A program made the position numbers and the translations under genes. This document shows positions 1-10,573 of a DNA stretch of 64,000 nucleotides, in pieces. This stretch comes from Deinandra increscens subsp. villosa (lineage: Eukaryota; Streptophyta; Magnoliopsida; Asterales; Asteraceae). The first letter of the stretch is position 1, and each line of letters opens with the position of its first letter. Where the stretch lies: contig JBCNJP010000003.1 of NCBI GenBank assembly GCA_039602395.1, forward strand, positions 32,081,392 through 32,145,391, read 5' to 3'. The notes beneath the pieces were generated by a model, which was given only the letters and a program-made list of their open reading frames with translations, made no database searches and was not told the DNA's origin.

Positions 1-223
1 AGCTCAAAAATTAGACATTGAGAAATATCAAAAGCTAGCAACGGAGAAGACTATTTTATATGATCAGGCTAGGATTGAGATATCTGAGCTAACACAGAAA
101 TTAACTAAACTACAACAAAAATATGATGAGCTGCAGGTCAAGTATGATTGCAATCAGGAAAGAAGTAAGCGAATGCTAAATGCTGGAAAGGAATTGTCAC
201 ATGTTGTTGTAACTGGTCAAGTT
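1..223 (+). pseudogene. Element A gag, upstream part (coiled coil), split by G1
   Basis: An open frame runs from base 2 to 223 with no stop. It is rich in Lys, Glu, Gln and Leu in a heptad-like pattern, so it is probably a coiled coil. The same kind of segment lies in the gag of elements C (44146-44703) and D (28273-28521). The frame ends at the G1 insertion and resumes at base 10810 in the same phase once one copy of the AAGTT duplication is removed. The 5' end of the gene is outside the window. Function by family: the structural Gag of a copia-type, gag-only LTR element; no host role is implied. Confidence 0.7.
219..223. repeat. Target-site duplication AAGTT, left copy (G1)
   Basis: AAGTT directly precedes the TG of the left G1 LTR and is repeated at 10805-10809 directly after its right LTR. 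A 5-bp duplication is normal for LTR-element integrases. Confidence 0.93.
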
Positions 224-1614
224 TGTCACACCCCCAAATAACCACCAACGGAGTTTATACCGTTAAGGGGTGCGGCTAGACCAGGATCCACAACCATTAG
301 TTACAAATACTAAATGAATCAGAGTTAGTTCAAAAATAAGTTATAAAGTAAAGTCTCAAATACAAACGCAGCGGAATAAAATATTGTCTTAGCACTAACC
401 ACGTGCTTTACAAATTCTTTGTTTAAAATTCCCAATTAAGTTTAACAGAAATAGAATTGTCTTCACGTGCCATGCCAACCTGCTCCGGAATACTCCTTAG
501 CGATCTGCAAAAGTTTAAACCACGCAAGTGTCAACCTAACGGTTGGTGAGTTCACAGTGGGCTTGTCATGCATTGGCCCGGTCTCATAATCATAATTTGT
601 ATCAGGGTATACTTACATAGTATTCGTTTGTGAAAAGCAATGCTAAATGTTATGTCTTAGTTTATAAAGGGATTGTCCGTGACCTACGTCATCGGGTATG
701 AACTAGTTTTGTAAAGTTAAAGTGCTCAACCGATATCGCGGGTAGCTAATCCGTTGTTCCATGCACTAAGGAAGTTTGCACCAAAGCTGACTATAATTTA
801 TTGTAGTGGCCGTGCCATCTAGTACTGCGGACCTACGTCATCGCGGTTTTGCCTCCCCCGTGTCCTCTCGGGTTCACGGTCAAATAGGCTGATATTGTAC
901 CTCCGTGCACTCCCCGTGCCACGGGGCGGAGTTTGTCAAACTCCAGTAGATCTACCCAACATCCCCTCGCTTTACAATTAATGGTACAATTAGTTGAGGA
1001 CTTTTAAGTTTTCAAGGCATCCTTAGAAATCATGTGATATCATGTGGTTTAGACTTTAACCTACACTAGCCATATTAAAACGGTTTACTGGATTCTCATG
1101 AATCTCAAAAGTGTTTTCAGTTTCGTTTTAGAAATCGTTGTTTTGGTAATACGCAAGTGCTTCCCATAAAGCACTTCAAGTTCATCAAGTGGGTGCCGAG
1201 CACTCCAAGTTTTCAAGATTATCAGGGAGGTGCCTAGCACTCTCGGGTTTGTCAGCATTGTTTTACTTATAGTTATTCGATGTGACCCAAACGGGTTCAC
1301 GGTAATCGGGTTAGTGACACTCACCTTTGGTTGCACTGCTACACTTGCTTAATAATCCAGGTATTGCTTATCGAAGACCTATGAACACGTTTAGGTCTTA
1401 AGTATTAGTTTCGTGTCTAATCTTTACTTAACGTCACTATGGCCCATAACATAGCACGTTGGAACTATGACTCGACATACAGACACACGACACCGATGGT
1501 TGATCATAAGCAAGGGTTCATATATATCAGAAATCAAAGCATGTATCATCATGGCATAATCATGTAAGTCATGTCATAACATTCAAGCAAATTGCACAAG
1601 TTTGGATTCTGGTC

Positions 1615-1935
1615 TCAGTTTCGCTAGCAGTTTCGCTAGTCAGTTTCGCTGTGTGCACGGGCAGCACTTTCGCTAGGCAATACCCGATGACACAGTTTCG
1701 CTAGGCTAGTTTCGCTCGAAACTGTTGGCACAGTTTCGCTAGCCTAGTTTCGCCCGAAACTGGTTTGAACTTTCGTTCAGGGAATTTCGCTCGGCAGATT
1801 CGCTCGAGCTGGTCTGGTTGGTTTACCCGGCGACACTGCAGTTTCGCTGCATAGTGTCGCTGGTTGAAGATACACATAGTTTCGCTGGACAGTTTCGCCC
1901 AGAGAACACGACAGTTTCGCTGGTCGCGAAAAACA
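1615..1935. repeat. TTTCGCT word cluster 1, left G1 LTR
   Basis: About 13 copies of TTTCGC, most as (C/T)AGTTTCGCT(A/G)G, with irregular 10-35 bp spacing and near-matches such as GTGTCGCTGG and AGATTCGCTCG. Two inverted CGAAACTG copies are present. The spacing is too irregular for a simple tandem satellite. Confidence 0.85.
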
Positions 1936-2446
1936 TACGGATCAGCCTAAAAATCAACCTAACAGCTTCCATTTTACATGCAATTCATTGTTTAGCATAC
2001 ATAGGCATTTACCAACATAAATCAGTAAGCTTTAACACCTTAAACATGCATTTTATCATCAAATCACCCAAAATACATTTAAAACCCTAAAATGACTAAA
2101 ATGGCACAAATCTTTATCATGGATCAGTTTTACACGTAAAGTTATCAACTTTATGGTAGATCTAGCATTCCTAAGCATTCCTACAGAAGATCTAATGATA
2201 TCATGAAGGTTCAAGCATGCTTTATGAAGAAATACATAGAAAACACATAAAAATGGCATAAAGGAAGGTTTTGGGACTCACGATTCGATCAGGGAATCGA
2301 ATGGATGTTGCCTTGGGGCTGAGATCTTGGTTTCTCTTGTTGGTTTTCGGCTGACCAGATTTCCAGAGAAGAATGTGTGTGTTTGTGGTGTAAATGAGGC
2401 AAATAGGAGAACTAGGGTTTATTAAGATTATTTATATCAGGGGCTA

Positions 2447-2565
2447 GTTTCGCTGGCAGTTTCGCTGGCCAAGCGAAACTAGCTCTGGCCACATTTAAAT
2501 GATTTGGTTTAGCTGGCTACCGGGCGACACTACAGTTTCGCCCGGTAGTTTCGCTGGCTGCACAA
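2447..2565. repeat. TTTCGCT word cluster 2, left G1 LTR, upstream of TATA
   Basis: Four forward copies of AGTTTCGC(T/C) and one inverted AGCGAAACT within 120 bp. On the coding (minus) strand the cluster sits immediately upstream of a TATAAATAA box at about 2440-2431, which is an enhancer-like position. Confidence 0.8.
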
Positions 2566-2796
2566 CTCAGGCAATTTTCACATAATCAAGGAATTACAAT
2601 TTGTCATGCTATTCATAATATTAAATCATGCGTTTAAATCACATTGCACATAATGACAACAATAAATGAACACATAGCACATATGGGCGGGTTCGGTGAT
2701 CAACCAAAGGACGTGGACGTATTCGGCCTAGTTAAGCATTAGTTACTAACGGGGTTTGTCTAACGGAAGTTAACCTTGGAATTCTCGGATGTCACA

Positions 2797-2808
2797 TCAT
2801 CCCCTTGT
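2797..2808 (-). other. G1 polypurine tract
   Basis: On the minus strand the 12 bases ACAAGGGGATGA directly precede the TG of the 3' LTR. This is where plus-strand DNA synthesis would be primed. Confidence 0.8.
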
Positions 2809-2946
2809 AATTGGAATTTTCGTCCCGAAAATTATTCTTGTGTCGTAGCGTTCGCAGCATCAGCTGTCGTCGTTGCTGGGGAAAGAAAGCAAAAGTTTTA
2901 GGGTCGTCACATCCTCCTCCCGTTACAGGAATTTTGGTCCCCAAAA

Positions 2947-4164
2947 TTAAATCATACCATGGGTTTCCGTGGACGTTTGCTCGAACAAGTGAGGATACTT
3001 TTTCTTCATTTGATCCTCTCGTTCCCAAGTATATTCAGGTCCACGCTTTGAGTTCCATCGCACCTTGACGATCGGAATCTTGCTACGTTTGAGGGCTTTC
3101 TCTTCGCGTCCCATGATTTCTACCGGTTGCTCGATAAATCTCAGATGTTCGTCAATTTCCAATTCCTCCAAAGGAATTATTTCGATGTCCTCAGCCAGAC
3201 ATTTCTTTAGGTTCGAAACGTGAAACACGTTGTGAACTCCATCGAGTTCAGCAGGGAGTTGTAATCGGTAGGCCACCGGGCCTACCTCCCCGATGATTTC
3301 AAACGGACCGATATAGCGAGGATTCAACTTCCCACGCTTTCCGAAGCGTATCACACCTTTCCAGGGAGATACCTTCAATAGCACCTTGTCGCCTACCTCG
3401 AACTTCAAAGGTTTACGGCGTTTGTCGGCATAGCTCTTTTGTCTGTCACGTGCTGCGGCTATCCGCTTTCTGATTTGTATAATTCGTGCTGTGGTATCGT
3501 GAATAATTTCCGGCCCAGTGAGTCCTTTCTCACCCGTTTCAGCCCAACACACGGGCGATCTGCATTTTCTACCGTAAAGAGCTTCAAAGGGTGCAGCACC
3601 AATACTTGAATGATAACTGTTGTTGTAGGAGAACTCTACCAACGGAAGATGAGCCTCCCAGTCTTTACCAAAATCGAGAACGCAAGCTCGGAGCATGTCT
3701 TCTAAAGTTTGAATGGTTCGTTCCGTCTGACCATCGGTCTGCGGGTGATAGGCTGTACTCATATCCAGTCTGGTTCCCAATGCTTCTTGCATAGATTGCC
3801 ATAGTCGAGAAGTAAATCGAGGATCTCGATCAGAGATAATAGTCTTAGGCACTCCATGACGTGCCACAATTCGGTCAATGTACAGCTTAGTTAACTTATC
3901 CATATTATCAGTTTCTTTCATCGGAATGAAGTGTGCAGATTTGGTTAGCCGATCAATGATAACCCAAATCGCATCCGGTCGATTTGACCGATGAGGTAAT
4001 CCCGTTACAAAATCCATTGAAATATCCTCCCATTTCCATTCTGGGATCTTTGGTTGCTGTAATAGCCCAGAAGGCTTTTGGTACTCGATCTTGACTCTTG
4101 AGCACGTTAAACACTTAGCCACATATCGCGCGATGTCGGCTTTCATATTCGGCCACCAATACAA
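2947..4164 (-). CDS. G1 integrase, with chromodomain-like C-terminus (3' part of gag-pol)
   Basis: A 405-codon open stretch in the same frame as the upstream pol ORF, separated from it by one TAG at 4168-4170. It therefore has no start of its own; its first codon here is TTG inside the polyprotein. It begins with the Cys pair of the integrase zinc finger (KCLTC, residues 18-21). The catalytic core follows with D51, D112 and E148, so the D-x35-E spacing is intact. A GPF-type module lies near residues 275-310 (GKLNPRYIGPFEII), and a basic chromodomain-like tail ends in KKKYPHLF near residue 392. The role would be to insert the element's cDNA into chromosomes. The upstream TAG would stop normal translation before this part. 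Confidence 0.93.
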   Translation of the reverse strand: MYWWPNMKADIARYVAKCLTCSRVKIEYQKPSGLLQQPKIPEWKWEDISMDFVTGLPHRSNRPDAIWVIIDRLTKSAHFIPMKETDNMDKLTKLYIDRIVARHGVPKTIISDRDPRFTSRLWQSMQEALGTRLDMSTAYHPQTDGQTERTIQTLEDMLRACVLDFGKDWEAHLPLVEFSYNNSYHSSIGAAPFEALYGRKCRSPVCWAETGEKGLTGPEIIHDTTARIIQIRKRIAAARDRQKSYADKRRKPLKFEVGDKVLLKVSPWKGVIRFGKRGKLNPRYIGPFEIIGEVGPVAYRLQLPAELDGVHNVFHVSNLKKCLAEDIEIIPLEELEIDEHLRFIEQPVEIMGREEKALKRSKIPIVKVRWNSKRGPEYTWEREDQMKKKYPHLFEQTSTETHGMI

Positions 4165-4167
4165 GCC

Positions 4168-7100
4168 CTATAAATCCTGGTACATCTTATCCGATCCAGG
4201 GTGCACCGAATATCTTGACTTGTGAGCCTCGTCCATCACGAGCTCACGAAGATTTCCAAGTAAAGGAACCCAAATTCTGTCATTGTAATACCTGAGTCCG
4301 TCGGACTTAACTTCAGAATTACCATCTACCCCTCGCAGTGCTTCAGCTGCGAAGTTTTCTTCCTTTAAAGCTTCTTGCTGGGCATCGCGGATCCGATCCG
4401 GCAATCCCGTGTGGATGGTAAGTTGTAGCGCTCGTACTCGTCGAGGCTTTTCATACTCTTTCCGACTTAAGGCATCAGCCACAACATTGGCTTTTCCCGG
4501 GTGATATTTGATCGCTAAGTCATAATCATTCAATAGCTCGACCCACCGTCGTTGTCGCATGTTGAGATCCTTCTGATTAAAGATGTGTTGTAAGCTCTTG
4601 TGGTCGGTAAATATCGTGCACTTTGTTCCGTAGAGGTAATGTCTCCAAATCTTTAGTGCATGAATAACGGCTCCCAATTCCAGATCATGCGTTGTATAAT
4701 TCTTTTCAGTGTCCTTCAATTGCCTGGACCCATAGGCAATCACTTTGTCTCGTTGCATCAACACGCAACCGAGTCCTTGGATGGATGCATCACAGTAGAC
4801 TACAAAGTCGTCAATCCCATCGGGCAACGCGAGAATTGGAGCTGAACATAACATATCTTTAAGAGTTTGAAACGCGCGTTCTTCTTTTTCACCCCATCTG
4901 TATTGCACTCCTTTGTGCGTTAAAGCCGTTAAGGGTTGAGCCAATTGCGAGAAACCCTTGATGAATCTTCGGTAATATCCGGCAAGTCCCAAAAATTGTC
5001 GGATTTCGGTCGGCGCTCTTGGGGTAGGCCAATTCTTGATAGCTTCCACTTTAGCTGGGTCGACGTGAATCCCATTCTGATCGACAATGTGTCCAAGAAA
5101 CTGGACTTCGCGAATCCAAAAATCGCACTTCGAAAACTTGGCGTAAAGCTGTTCCTTGCGGAGCAATTCCAAGATAAGTCGCAGGTGCTCCTCGTGTTCT
5201 TCCTTCGTCTTGGAATAGATCAAAATATCATCAATGAAAACTATCACAAACTTATCGAGGTACGGCTTGCACACTCGATTCATCAAATCCATAAACACAG
5301 CAGGTGCATTAGTTAGCCCAAACGGCATAACTAGAAACTCGTAATGACCATAGCGAGTCCTAAAAGCAGTCTTGGGTACATCCTCGTCACGAACACGGAG
5401 TTGGTGATATCCAGACCGTAGATCGATCTTTGAGAAGTAGCTCGAACCTTGCAGCTGGTCGAAGAGATCGTCGATTCGAGGAAGTGGATACCGATTCTTG
5501 ATAGTAACCTTGTTAAGCTCTCTATAGTCAATACACATTCGGAACGTTCCATCCTTCTTCTTAACAAACAATACCGGTGCTCCCCATGGAGACGAACTTG
5601 GACGAATAAATCCTTTGTCGAGTAACTCTTGAAGTTGCGCGGAGAGTTCGTTGAGTTCGCTTACTGCCAAACGGTAAGGTGCGCGTGCAATCGGAGACGC
5701 TCCGGGGACTAAGTCGATTCCAAACTCTACTTGTCGAAATGGAGGCAGACCAGGCAGATCTTCAGGAAATACATCTTGGAAGTCGCGGACTATCGGGTAG
5801 TCGTCGATTCTGCGCTCGGGAAGTGTCGAATCGGTGACGTTTGCAAGAATCGCGAAGTGACCTTTACGAAGGCACTTTTGAGCTTTGAGAAACGAAATAA
5901 TACCAGTTACTGTTCCACCTTTCTCACCTTGAACCGTTAACACTTTACCTCCTTCGAGTGGGATACGAACCACTTTTTCTTGACATAAAATTTCAGCTCG
6001 GTTTTCAGATAACCAATCCATTCCTACTATAACATCAAAACTACCAATCGGGAAAGGCATAAGGTCGATTCCTAACGTATGGCCGGCTAGTTCTAACTTA
6101 CAGTCCTTAACTATCTGAGTTGTATCATGAAGTTTACCATTTGCTAGCTCTACCACATACTTAGCGTCTAGGTCAATCGGTTTAGCATTAATCAATTTAG
6201 CAAATTTAGTGGAAATAAAGCTTCTTTCAGCACCAGAATCAAATAATACAGTAGCAAAGAAACCATTAAGGATGAATTTACCGTTAATCACGTTGGCATC
6301 ATTGCGAGCTTCACCTTGACCCATGACGAAAGCTCGACCTCTACCATTTCCACCATTCCCGTTGCCATTCCCGTTACCATTACCTCCACCATTACCATTC
6401 CCATCGTTGTTTCCTTGATTACCGTTCCCTTGCCTTCTCAGCTGAGGGCAGTCTCTTTTTATATGACCTTGAGCACCACACTCAAAGCAGCCACGGGCTC
6501 CCCCATTGTTGTTGTTCTGGTTCTGACCGTTGTTGTTCCCATTGCCCCGATTGTTCCCATAATTGTTGTTTCCATGATTGTTGTTGTTCCTCCTGGGGCG
6601 GTTTTGTTGCTCTGGCAAAATTGCCCAACAGTCTTTTGCTTCGTGGCTTCCCTTGCCACACCTTTCGCAGCTCAAATTCTTTCTACAAACACCCGCATGA
6701 TGTTTCCCACACTTGTTGCACAGAGGCAGGTTACCTTTGTAGTTGCCTTGACCATTACCGCCCTGGCGGTAGTTACCACTGTTGTTCCCAGACCTCTTGC
6801 TTTGGCTTTGGGAGTTGAAAGACCTCCCAGTGCTGTTTCCAACACTCTGATTGTTCATTGAGTTCTCAGGAGCTTCATCATCAGCTTTTCTTTTGCCACT
6901 TAAGGCAGTCTTCTCAGTGGCTTTCGCAGGAAGTGTACCCTTCTCAACCTCCTGATCAGTAAGTTTGTGAGCCAAACGGATGGCTTGCTGCACGGTTGCG
7001 GGGTTGCTGGCGGTCACCAAACTCTTGATTTGAGGCGCGAGGCCTTCCAGATAACGCTCAATGCGTTTGAACTCAGCATCCACCATTGTGGGGCACAAGA

Positions 7101-7449
7101 CCGCGTACTCATGGTAACGCGCAGTGTACTGTTCGATTTCAGACCCAACCATCTTCAGACTCAAGAATTCGCCTTCTAGCTTCTTCACTTGGTCACGGGG
7201 ACAGTACTCATCCATGATCAGTTCCTTAAATGCTTCCCATTGCATGTTGTTAGCCGCGTCGATCCCAATCATCTGAATCTCAGCGTTCCACCAGGAGAGA
7301 GCAGCTCCTTCAAAGGTACCAGTAGCATACTTCACTTTGCTCTCAGCAGGGCAGTTACACATGGAGAAAACCTTTTCAGACTTCTCGATCCACCTGAGGA
7401 GTCCTACCGCTCCTTCTTCGCCGGAGAATGCTAGTGGCTTGCAGTCCAT
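4168..7449 (-). CDS. G1 gag-protease-RT-RNase H polyprotein
   Basis: 1093 codons from an internal ATG. Gag core at about 15-160; three zinc knuckles at C244-C255 (shortened, CX2CX3HX3C), C261-C274 and C321-C334 (both CX2CX4HX4C); an Asn/Gly-rich low-complexity stretch at 286-370. Aspartic protease with DSGA at 404-407. RT with D676 and the FIDD pair D740-D741. RNase H with D887 and D949. The two His of the integrase zinc finger are at 1076 and 1083. The ORF ends at TAG (4168-4170), where related elements have a sense codon, so the integrase finger is cut between its His and Cys pairs. The true N-terminus probably lies upstream (exon at 7559-7679). Confidence 0.95.
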   Translation of the reverse strand: MDCKPLAFSGEEGAVGLLRWIEKSEKVFSMCNCPAESKVKYATGTFEGAALSWWNAEIQMIGIDAANNMQWEAFKELIMDEYCPRDQVKKLEGEFLSLKMVGSEIEQYTARYHEYAVLCPTMVDAEFKRIERYLEGLAPQIKSLVTASNPATVQQAIRLAHKLTDQEVEKGTLPAKATEKTALSGKRKADDEAPENSMNNQSVGNSTGRSFNSQSQSKRSGNNSGNYRQGGNGQGNYKGNLPLCNKCGKHHAGVCRKNLSCERCGKGSHEAKDCWAILPEQQNRPRRNNNNHGNNNYGNNRGNGNNNGQNQNNNNGGARGCFECGAQGHIKRDCPQLRRQGNGNQGNNDGNGNGGGNGNGNGNGNGGNGRGRAFVMGQGEARNDANVINGKFILNGFFATVLFDSGAERSFISTKFAKLINAKPIDLDAKYVVELANGKLHDTTQIVKDCKLELAGHTLGIDLMPFPIGSFDVIVGMDWLSENRAEILCQEKVVRIPLEGGKVLTVQGEKGGTVTGIISFLKAQKCLRKGHFAILANVTDSTLPERRIDDYPIVRDFQDVFPEDLPGLPPFRQVEFGIDLVPGASPIARAPYRLAVSELNELSAQLQELLDKGFIRPSSSPWGAPVLFVKKKDGTFRMCIDYRELNKVTIKNRYPLPRIDDLFDQLQGSSYFSKIDLRSGYHQLRVRDEDVPKTAFRTRYGHYEFLVMPFGLTNAPAVFMDLMNRVCKPYLDKFVIVFIDDILIYSKTKEEHEEHLRLILELLRKEQLYAKFSKCDFWIREVQFLGHIVDQNGIHVDPAKVEAIKNWPTPRAPTEIRQFLGLAGYYRRFIKGFSQLAQPLTALTHKGVQYRWGEKEERAFQTLKDMLCSAPILALPDGIDDFVVYCDASIQGLGCVLMQRDKVIAYGSRQLKDTEKNYTTHDLELGAVIHALKIWRHYLYGTKCTIFTDHKSLQHIFNQKDLNMRQRRWVELLNDYDLAIKYHPGKANVVADALSRKEYEKPRRVRALQLTIHTGLPDRIRDAQQEALKEENFAAEALRGVDGNSEVKSDGLRYYNDRIWVPLLGNLRELVMDEAHKSRYSVHPGSDKMYQDL

Positions 7450-7478
7450 GAAGGACTTGAACGTGCAGTGATGGTTTC

Positions 7479-7558
7479 CTGATGCATAAATAGTTCGGGT
7501 TCAAATTTAAACAGGTCAAATATAATTCGCTTTGTGCCTTAACCGGCATAATAGTTAC
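7479..7558 (-). other. Putative 80-nt intron in G1 gag
   Basis: On the minus strand AGG|GTAACT at 7558 and CATCAG|GA at 7479 form a GT-AG pair around an AT-rich 80-nt segment. Removing it links the upstream exon (121 nt) to the gag-pol frame in phase, giving a continuous N-terminus ahead of the FMDCKP motif. An alternative is a chance insertion that happens to carry splice-like ends. Confidence 0.5.
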
Positions 7559-7679
7559 CCTGTGCGGCGTATGCAGCTTGGACGGCTGCCACCGCGGCTT
7601 GCACGTGTTCGTTGATCATGGCTTGCAATTGAGCAGGCGTCATGTTGATGTTGTTCCTTCCGTGTCCTCTACCAGACAT
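7559..7679 (-). CDS. G1 Gag N-terminal exon (predicted)
   Basis: The ATG is at 7679-7677 and the peptide begins MSGRGHGRNNINM, the usual opening of Gag in this gypsy group. Unspliced, the frame stops at TAA (7539-7541) after 46 codons. With the putative intron removed it runs directly into the main polyprotein. This start is preferred over the ATG at 7449 because the CTFKSFMDCKP Gag block begins upstream of that ATG. Confidence 0.6.
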
Positions 7680-8213
7680 CTTGCTGAACAGTTAAAGTAG
7701 CCAATGTTCAGTCACAATTATATCTTATACATATCCCATAATATGTATATTAACCATTTTCCCGTTATCCCTCTATTAGTCCAGAAAATTTTGTGCAAAA
7801 TCGAGGCGTCGTCGAGGAACGTCGTAAGTCGTAAGTAGCTATCGTCGAAAGTCGGCTTTCCCATAAAAGTCACCGTCGGCGTAGTCATCGTAGTAGAAAT
7901 CAGGACGTAGCGTGTAGCATCGTTTCGTTGTCGCTTTCCCCCGAAGTAGTGCGCGCATTAGCGTTCGCGTTTAGTATTCGTGTGTGAAAATTTTCCCTAA
8001 GGTTTTCCGTTAGACTTCCTAGACACGGTCTATATATATATTTATATATATACATACATACGTACTAAGCTTTTACTTACACAGCAGAGCGAGTATCCCA
8101 GGTTGGCACGTAAAAATTTTGGTTTTGAGAATTTGTTTATTCGTTTGTAACTAAGGTTTTCAAGTTGCAGTTTCCAAATCGTTTTCAAAATGATTCCAGT
8201 TCTCTGCAACTTA
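7680..8213 (-). other. G1 5' leader, no gene
   Basis: Untranslated leader between the PBS and the first Gag ATG. It holds a TA-rich stretch at 8030-8055 and several GTCG/CGTC-rich segments at 7805-7930. I see no convincing ORF. Confidence 0.7.
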
Positions 8214-8227
8214 TGGCTCTGATACCA
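8214..8227 (-). other. G1 primer-binding site (initiator tRNA-Met)
   Basis: On the minus strand TGGTATCAGAGCCA, complementary to the 3' end of plant initiator tRNA-Met, three bases from the 5' LTR. Confidence 0.92.
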
Positions 8228-9622
8228 ATCTGTCACACCCCCAAATAACCACCAACGGAGTTTATACCGTTAAGGGGTGCGGCTAGACCAGGATCCACAA
8301 CCATTAGTTACAAATACTAAATGAATCAGAGTTAGTTCAAAAACCAGTTATAAAGTAAAGTCTCAAATACAAACGCAGCGGAATAAAATATTGTCTTAGC
8401 ACTAACCACGTGCTTTACAAATTCTTTGTTTAAAATTCCCAATTAAGTTTAACAGAAATAGAATTGTCTTCACGTGCCATGCCAACCTGCTCCGGAATAC
8501 TCCTTAGCGATCTGCAAAAGTTTAAACCACGCAAGTGTCAACCTAACGGTTGGTGAGTTCACAGTGGGCTTGTCATGCATTGGCCCGGTCTCATAATCAT
8601 AATTTGTATCAGGGTATACTTACATAGTATTCGTTTGTGAAAAGCAATGCTAAATGTTATGTCTTAGTTTATAAAGGGATTGTCCGTGACCTACGTCATC
8701 GGGTATGAACTAGTTTTGTAAAGTTAAAGTGCTCAACCGATATCGCGGGTAGCTAATCCGTTGTTCCATGCACTAAGGAAGTTTGCACCAAAGCTGACTA
8801 TAATTTATTGTAGTGGCCGTGCCATCTAGTACTGCGGACCTACGTCATCGCGGTTTTGCCTCCCCCGTGTCCTCTCGGGTTCACGGTCAAATAGGCTGAT
8901 ATTGTACCTCCGTGCACTCCCCGTGCCACGGGGCGGAGTTTGTCAAACTCCAGTAGATCTACCCAACATCCCCTCGCTTTACAATTAATGGTACAATTAG
9001 TTGAGGACTTTTAAGTTTTCAAGGCATCCTTAGAAATCATGTGATATCATGTGGTTTAGACTTTAACCTACACTAGCCATATTAAAACGGTTTACTGGAT
9101 TCTCATGAATCTCAAAAGTGTTTTCAGTTTCGTTTTAGAAATCGTTGTTTTGGTAATACGCAAGTGCTTCCCATAAAGCACTTCAAGTTCATCAAGTGGG
9201 TGCCGAGCACTCCAAGTTTTCAAGATTATCAGGGAGGTGCCTAGCACTCTCGGGTTTGTCAGCATTGTTTTACTTATAGTTATTCGATGTGACCCAAACG
9301 GGTTCACGGTAATCGGGTTAGTGACACTCACCTTTGGTTGCACTGCTACACTTGCTTAATAATTCCAGGTATTGCTTATCGAAGACCTATGAACACGTTT
9401 AGGTCTTAAGTATTAGTTTCGTGTCTAATCTTTACTTAACGTCACTATGGCCCATAACATAGCACGTTGGAACTATGACTCGACATACAGACACACGACA
9501 CCGATGGTTGATCATAAGCAAGGGTTCATATATATCAGAAATCAAAGCATGTATCATCATGGCATAATCATGTAAGTCATGTCATAACATTCAAGCAAAT
9601 TGCACAAGTTTGGATTCTGGTC

Positions 9623-9943
9623 TCAGTTTCGCTAGCAGTTTCGCTAGTCAGTTTCGCTGTGTGCACGGGCAGCACTTTCGCTAGGCAATACCCGATGACA
9701 CAGTTTCGCTAGGCTAGTTTCGCTCGAAACTGTTGGCACAGTTTCGCTAGCCTAGTTTCGCCCGAAACTGGTTTGAACTTTCGTTCAGGGAATTTCGCTC
9801 GGCAGATTCGCTCGAGCTGGTCTGGTTGGTTTACCCGGCGACACTGCAGTTTCGCTGCATAGTGTCGCTGGTTGAAGATACACATAGTTTCGCTGGACAG
9901 TTTCGCCCAGAGAACACGACAGTTTCGCTGGTCGCGAAAAACA
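9623..9943. repeat. TTTCGCT word cluster 1, right G1 LTR
   Basis: Same cluster as at 1615-1935 in the other LTR; no differences noticed by eye. Confidence 0.85.
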
Positions 9944-10454
9944 TACGGATCAGCCTAAAAATCAACCTAACAGCTTCCATTTTACATGCAATTCATTGTT
10001 TAGCATACATAGGCATTTACCAACATAAATCAGTAAGCTTTAACACCTTAAACATGCATTTTATCATCAAATCACCCAAAATACATTTAAAACCCTAAAA
10101 TGACTAAAATGGCACAAATCTTTATCATGGATCAGTTTTACACGTAAAGTTATCAACTTTATGGTAGATCTAGCATTCCTAAGCATTCCTACAGAAGATC
10201 TAATGATATCATGAAGGTTCAAGCATGCTTTATGAAGAAATACATAGAAAACACATAAAAATGGCATAAAGGAAGGTTTTGGGACTCACGATTCGATCAG
10301 GGAATCGAATGGATGTTGCCTTGGGGCTGAGATCTTGGTTTCTCTTGTTGGTTTTCGGCTGACCAGATTTCCAGAGAAGAATGTGTGTGTTTGTGGTGTA
10401 AATGAGGCAAATAGGAGAACTAGGGTTTATTAAGATTATTTATATCAGGGGCTA

Positions 10455-10573
10455 GTTTCGCTGGCAGTTTCGCTGGCCAAGCGAAACTAGCTCTGGCCAC
10501 ATTTAAATGATTTGGTTTAGCTGGCTACCGGGCGACACTACAGTTTCGCCCGGTAGTTTCGCTGGCTGCACAA
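10455..10573. repeat. TTTCGCT word cluster 2, right G1 LTR
   Basis: Same as 2447-2565. In the 5' LTR this cluster lies directly upstream of the element's presumed TATA box (about 10439-10448). Confidence 0.8.

Larger units (their letters stand above)
224..2796 (-). repeat. G1 left LTR (3' LTR on the coding strand)
   Basis: Runs from TGTCACACCC to GGATGTCACA. It is almost identical to 8231-10804: two substitutions near 333 and one base missing near 1361 were noticed. On the minus strand U3 is at the right, a TATAAATAA-like box lies near 2431-2440, and the R/U5 part runs leftward to 224. It carries two clusters of the TTTCGCT word, one directly upstream of the TATA box and one well downstream. 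Confidence 0.96.

Noticed and set aside
1615..1935. Repeated TTTCGCT words as a CRISPR-like array
   Set aside because: Repeats are 6-10 bp, degenerate and irregularly spaced, in plant retroelement DNA; there are no spacers and no cas genes.
4165..4170. Programmed UAG readthrough in G1
   Set aside because: Not adopted as a call: no recognised readthrough context or downstream pseudoknot was identified, and a point mutation is simpler. Kept as a finding only.
6316..6861. 181-codon plus-strand open frame
   Set aside because: Antisense of the Asn/Gly-rich and zinc-knuckle part of G1 Gag; its Val/Thr/Ile runs are a by-product of that repeat.
8214..8227. tRNA-Met-like sequence as a tRNA gene
   Set aside because: Only 12-14 bases complementary to the tRNA 3' end, at the LTR edge: a primer-binding site. 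The same applies to 37306, 49585, 50925 and 60855.
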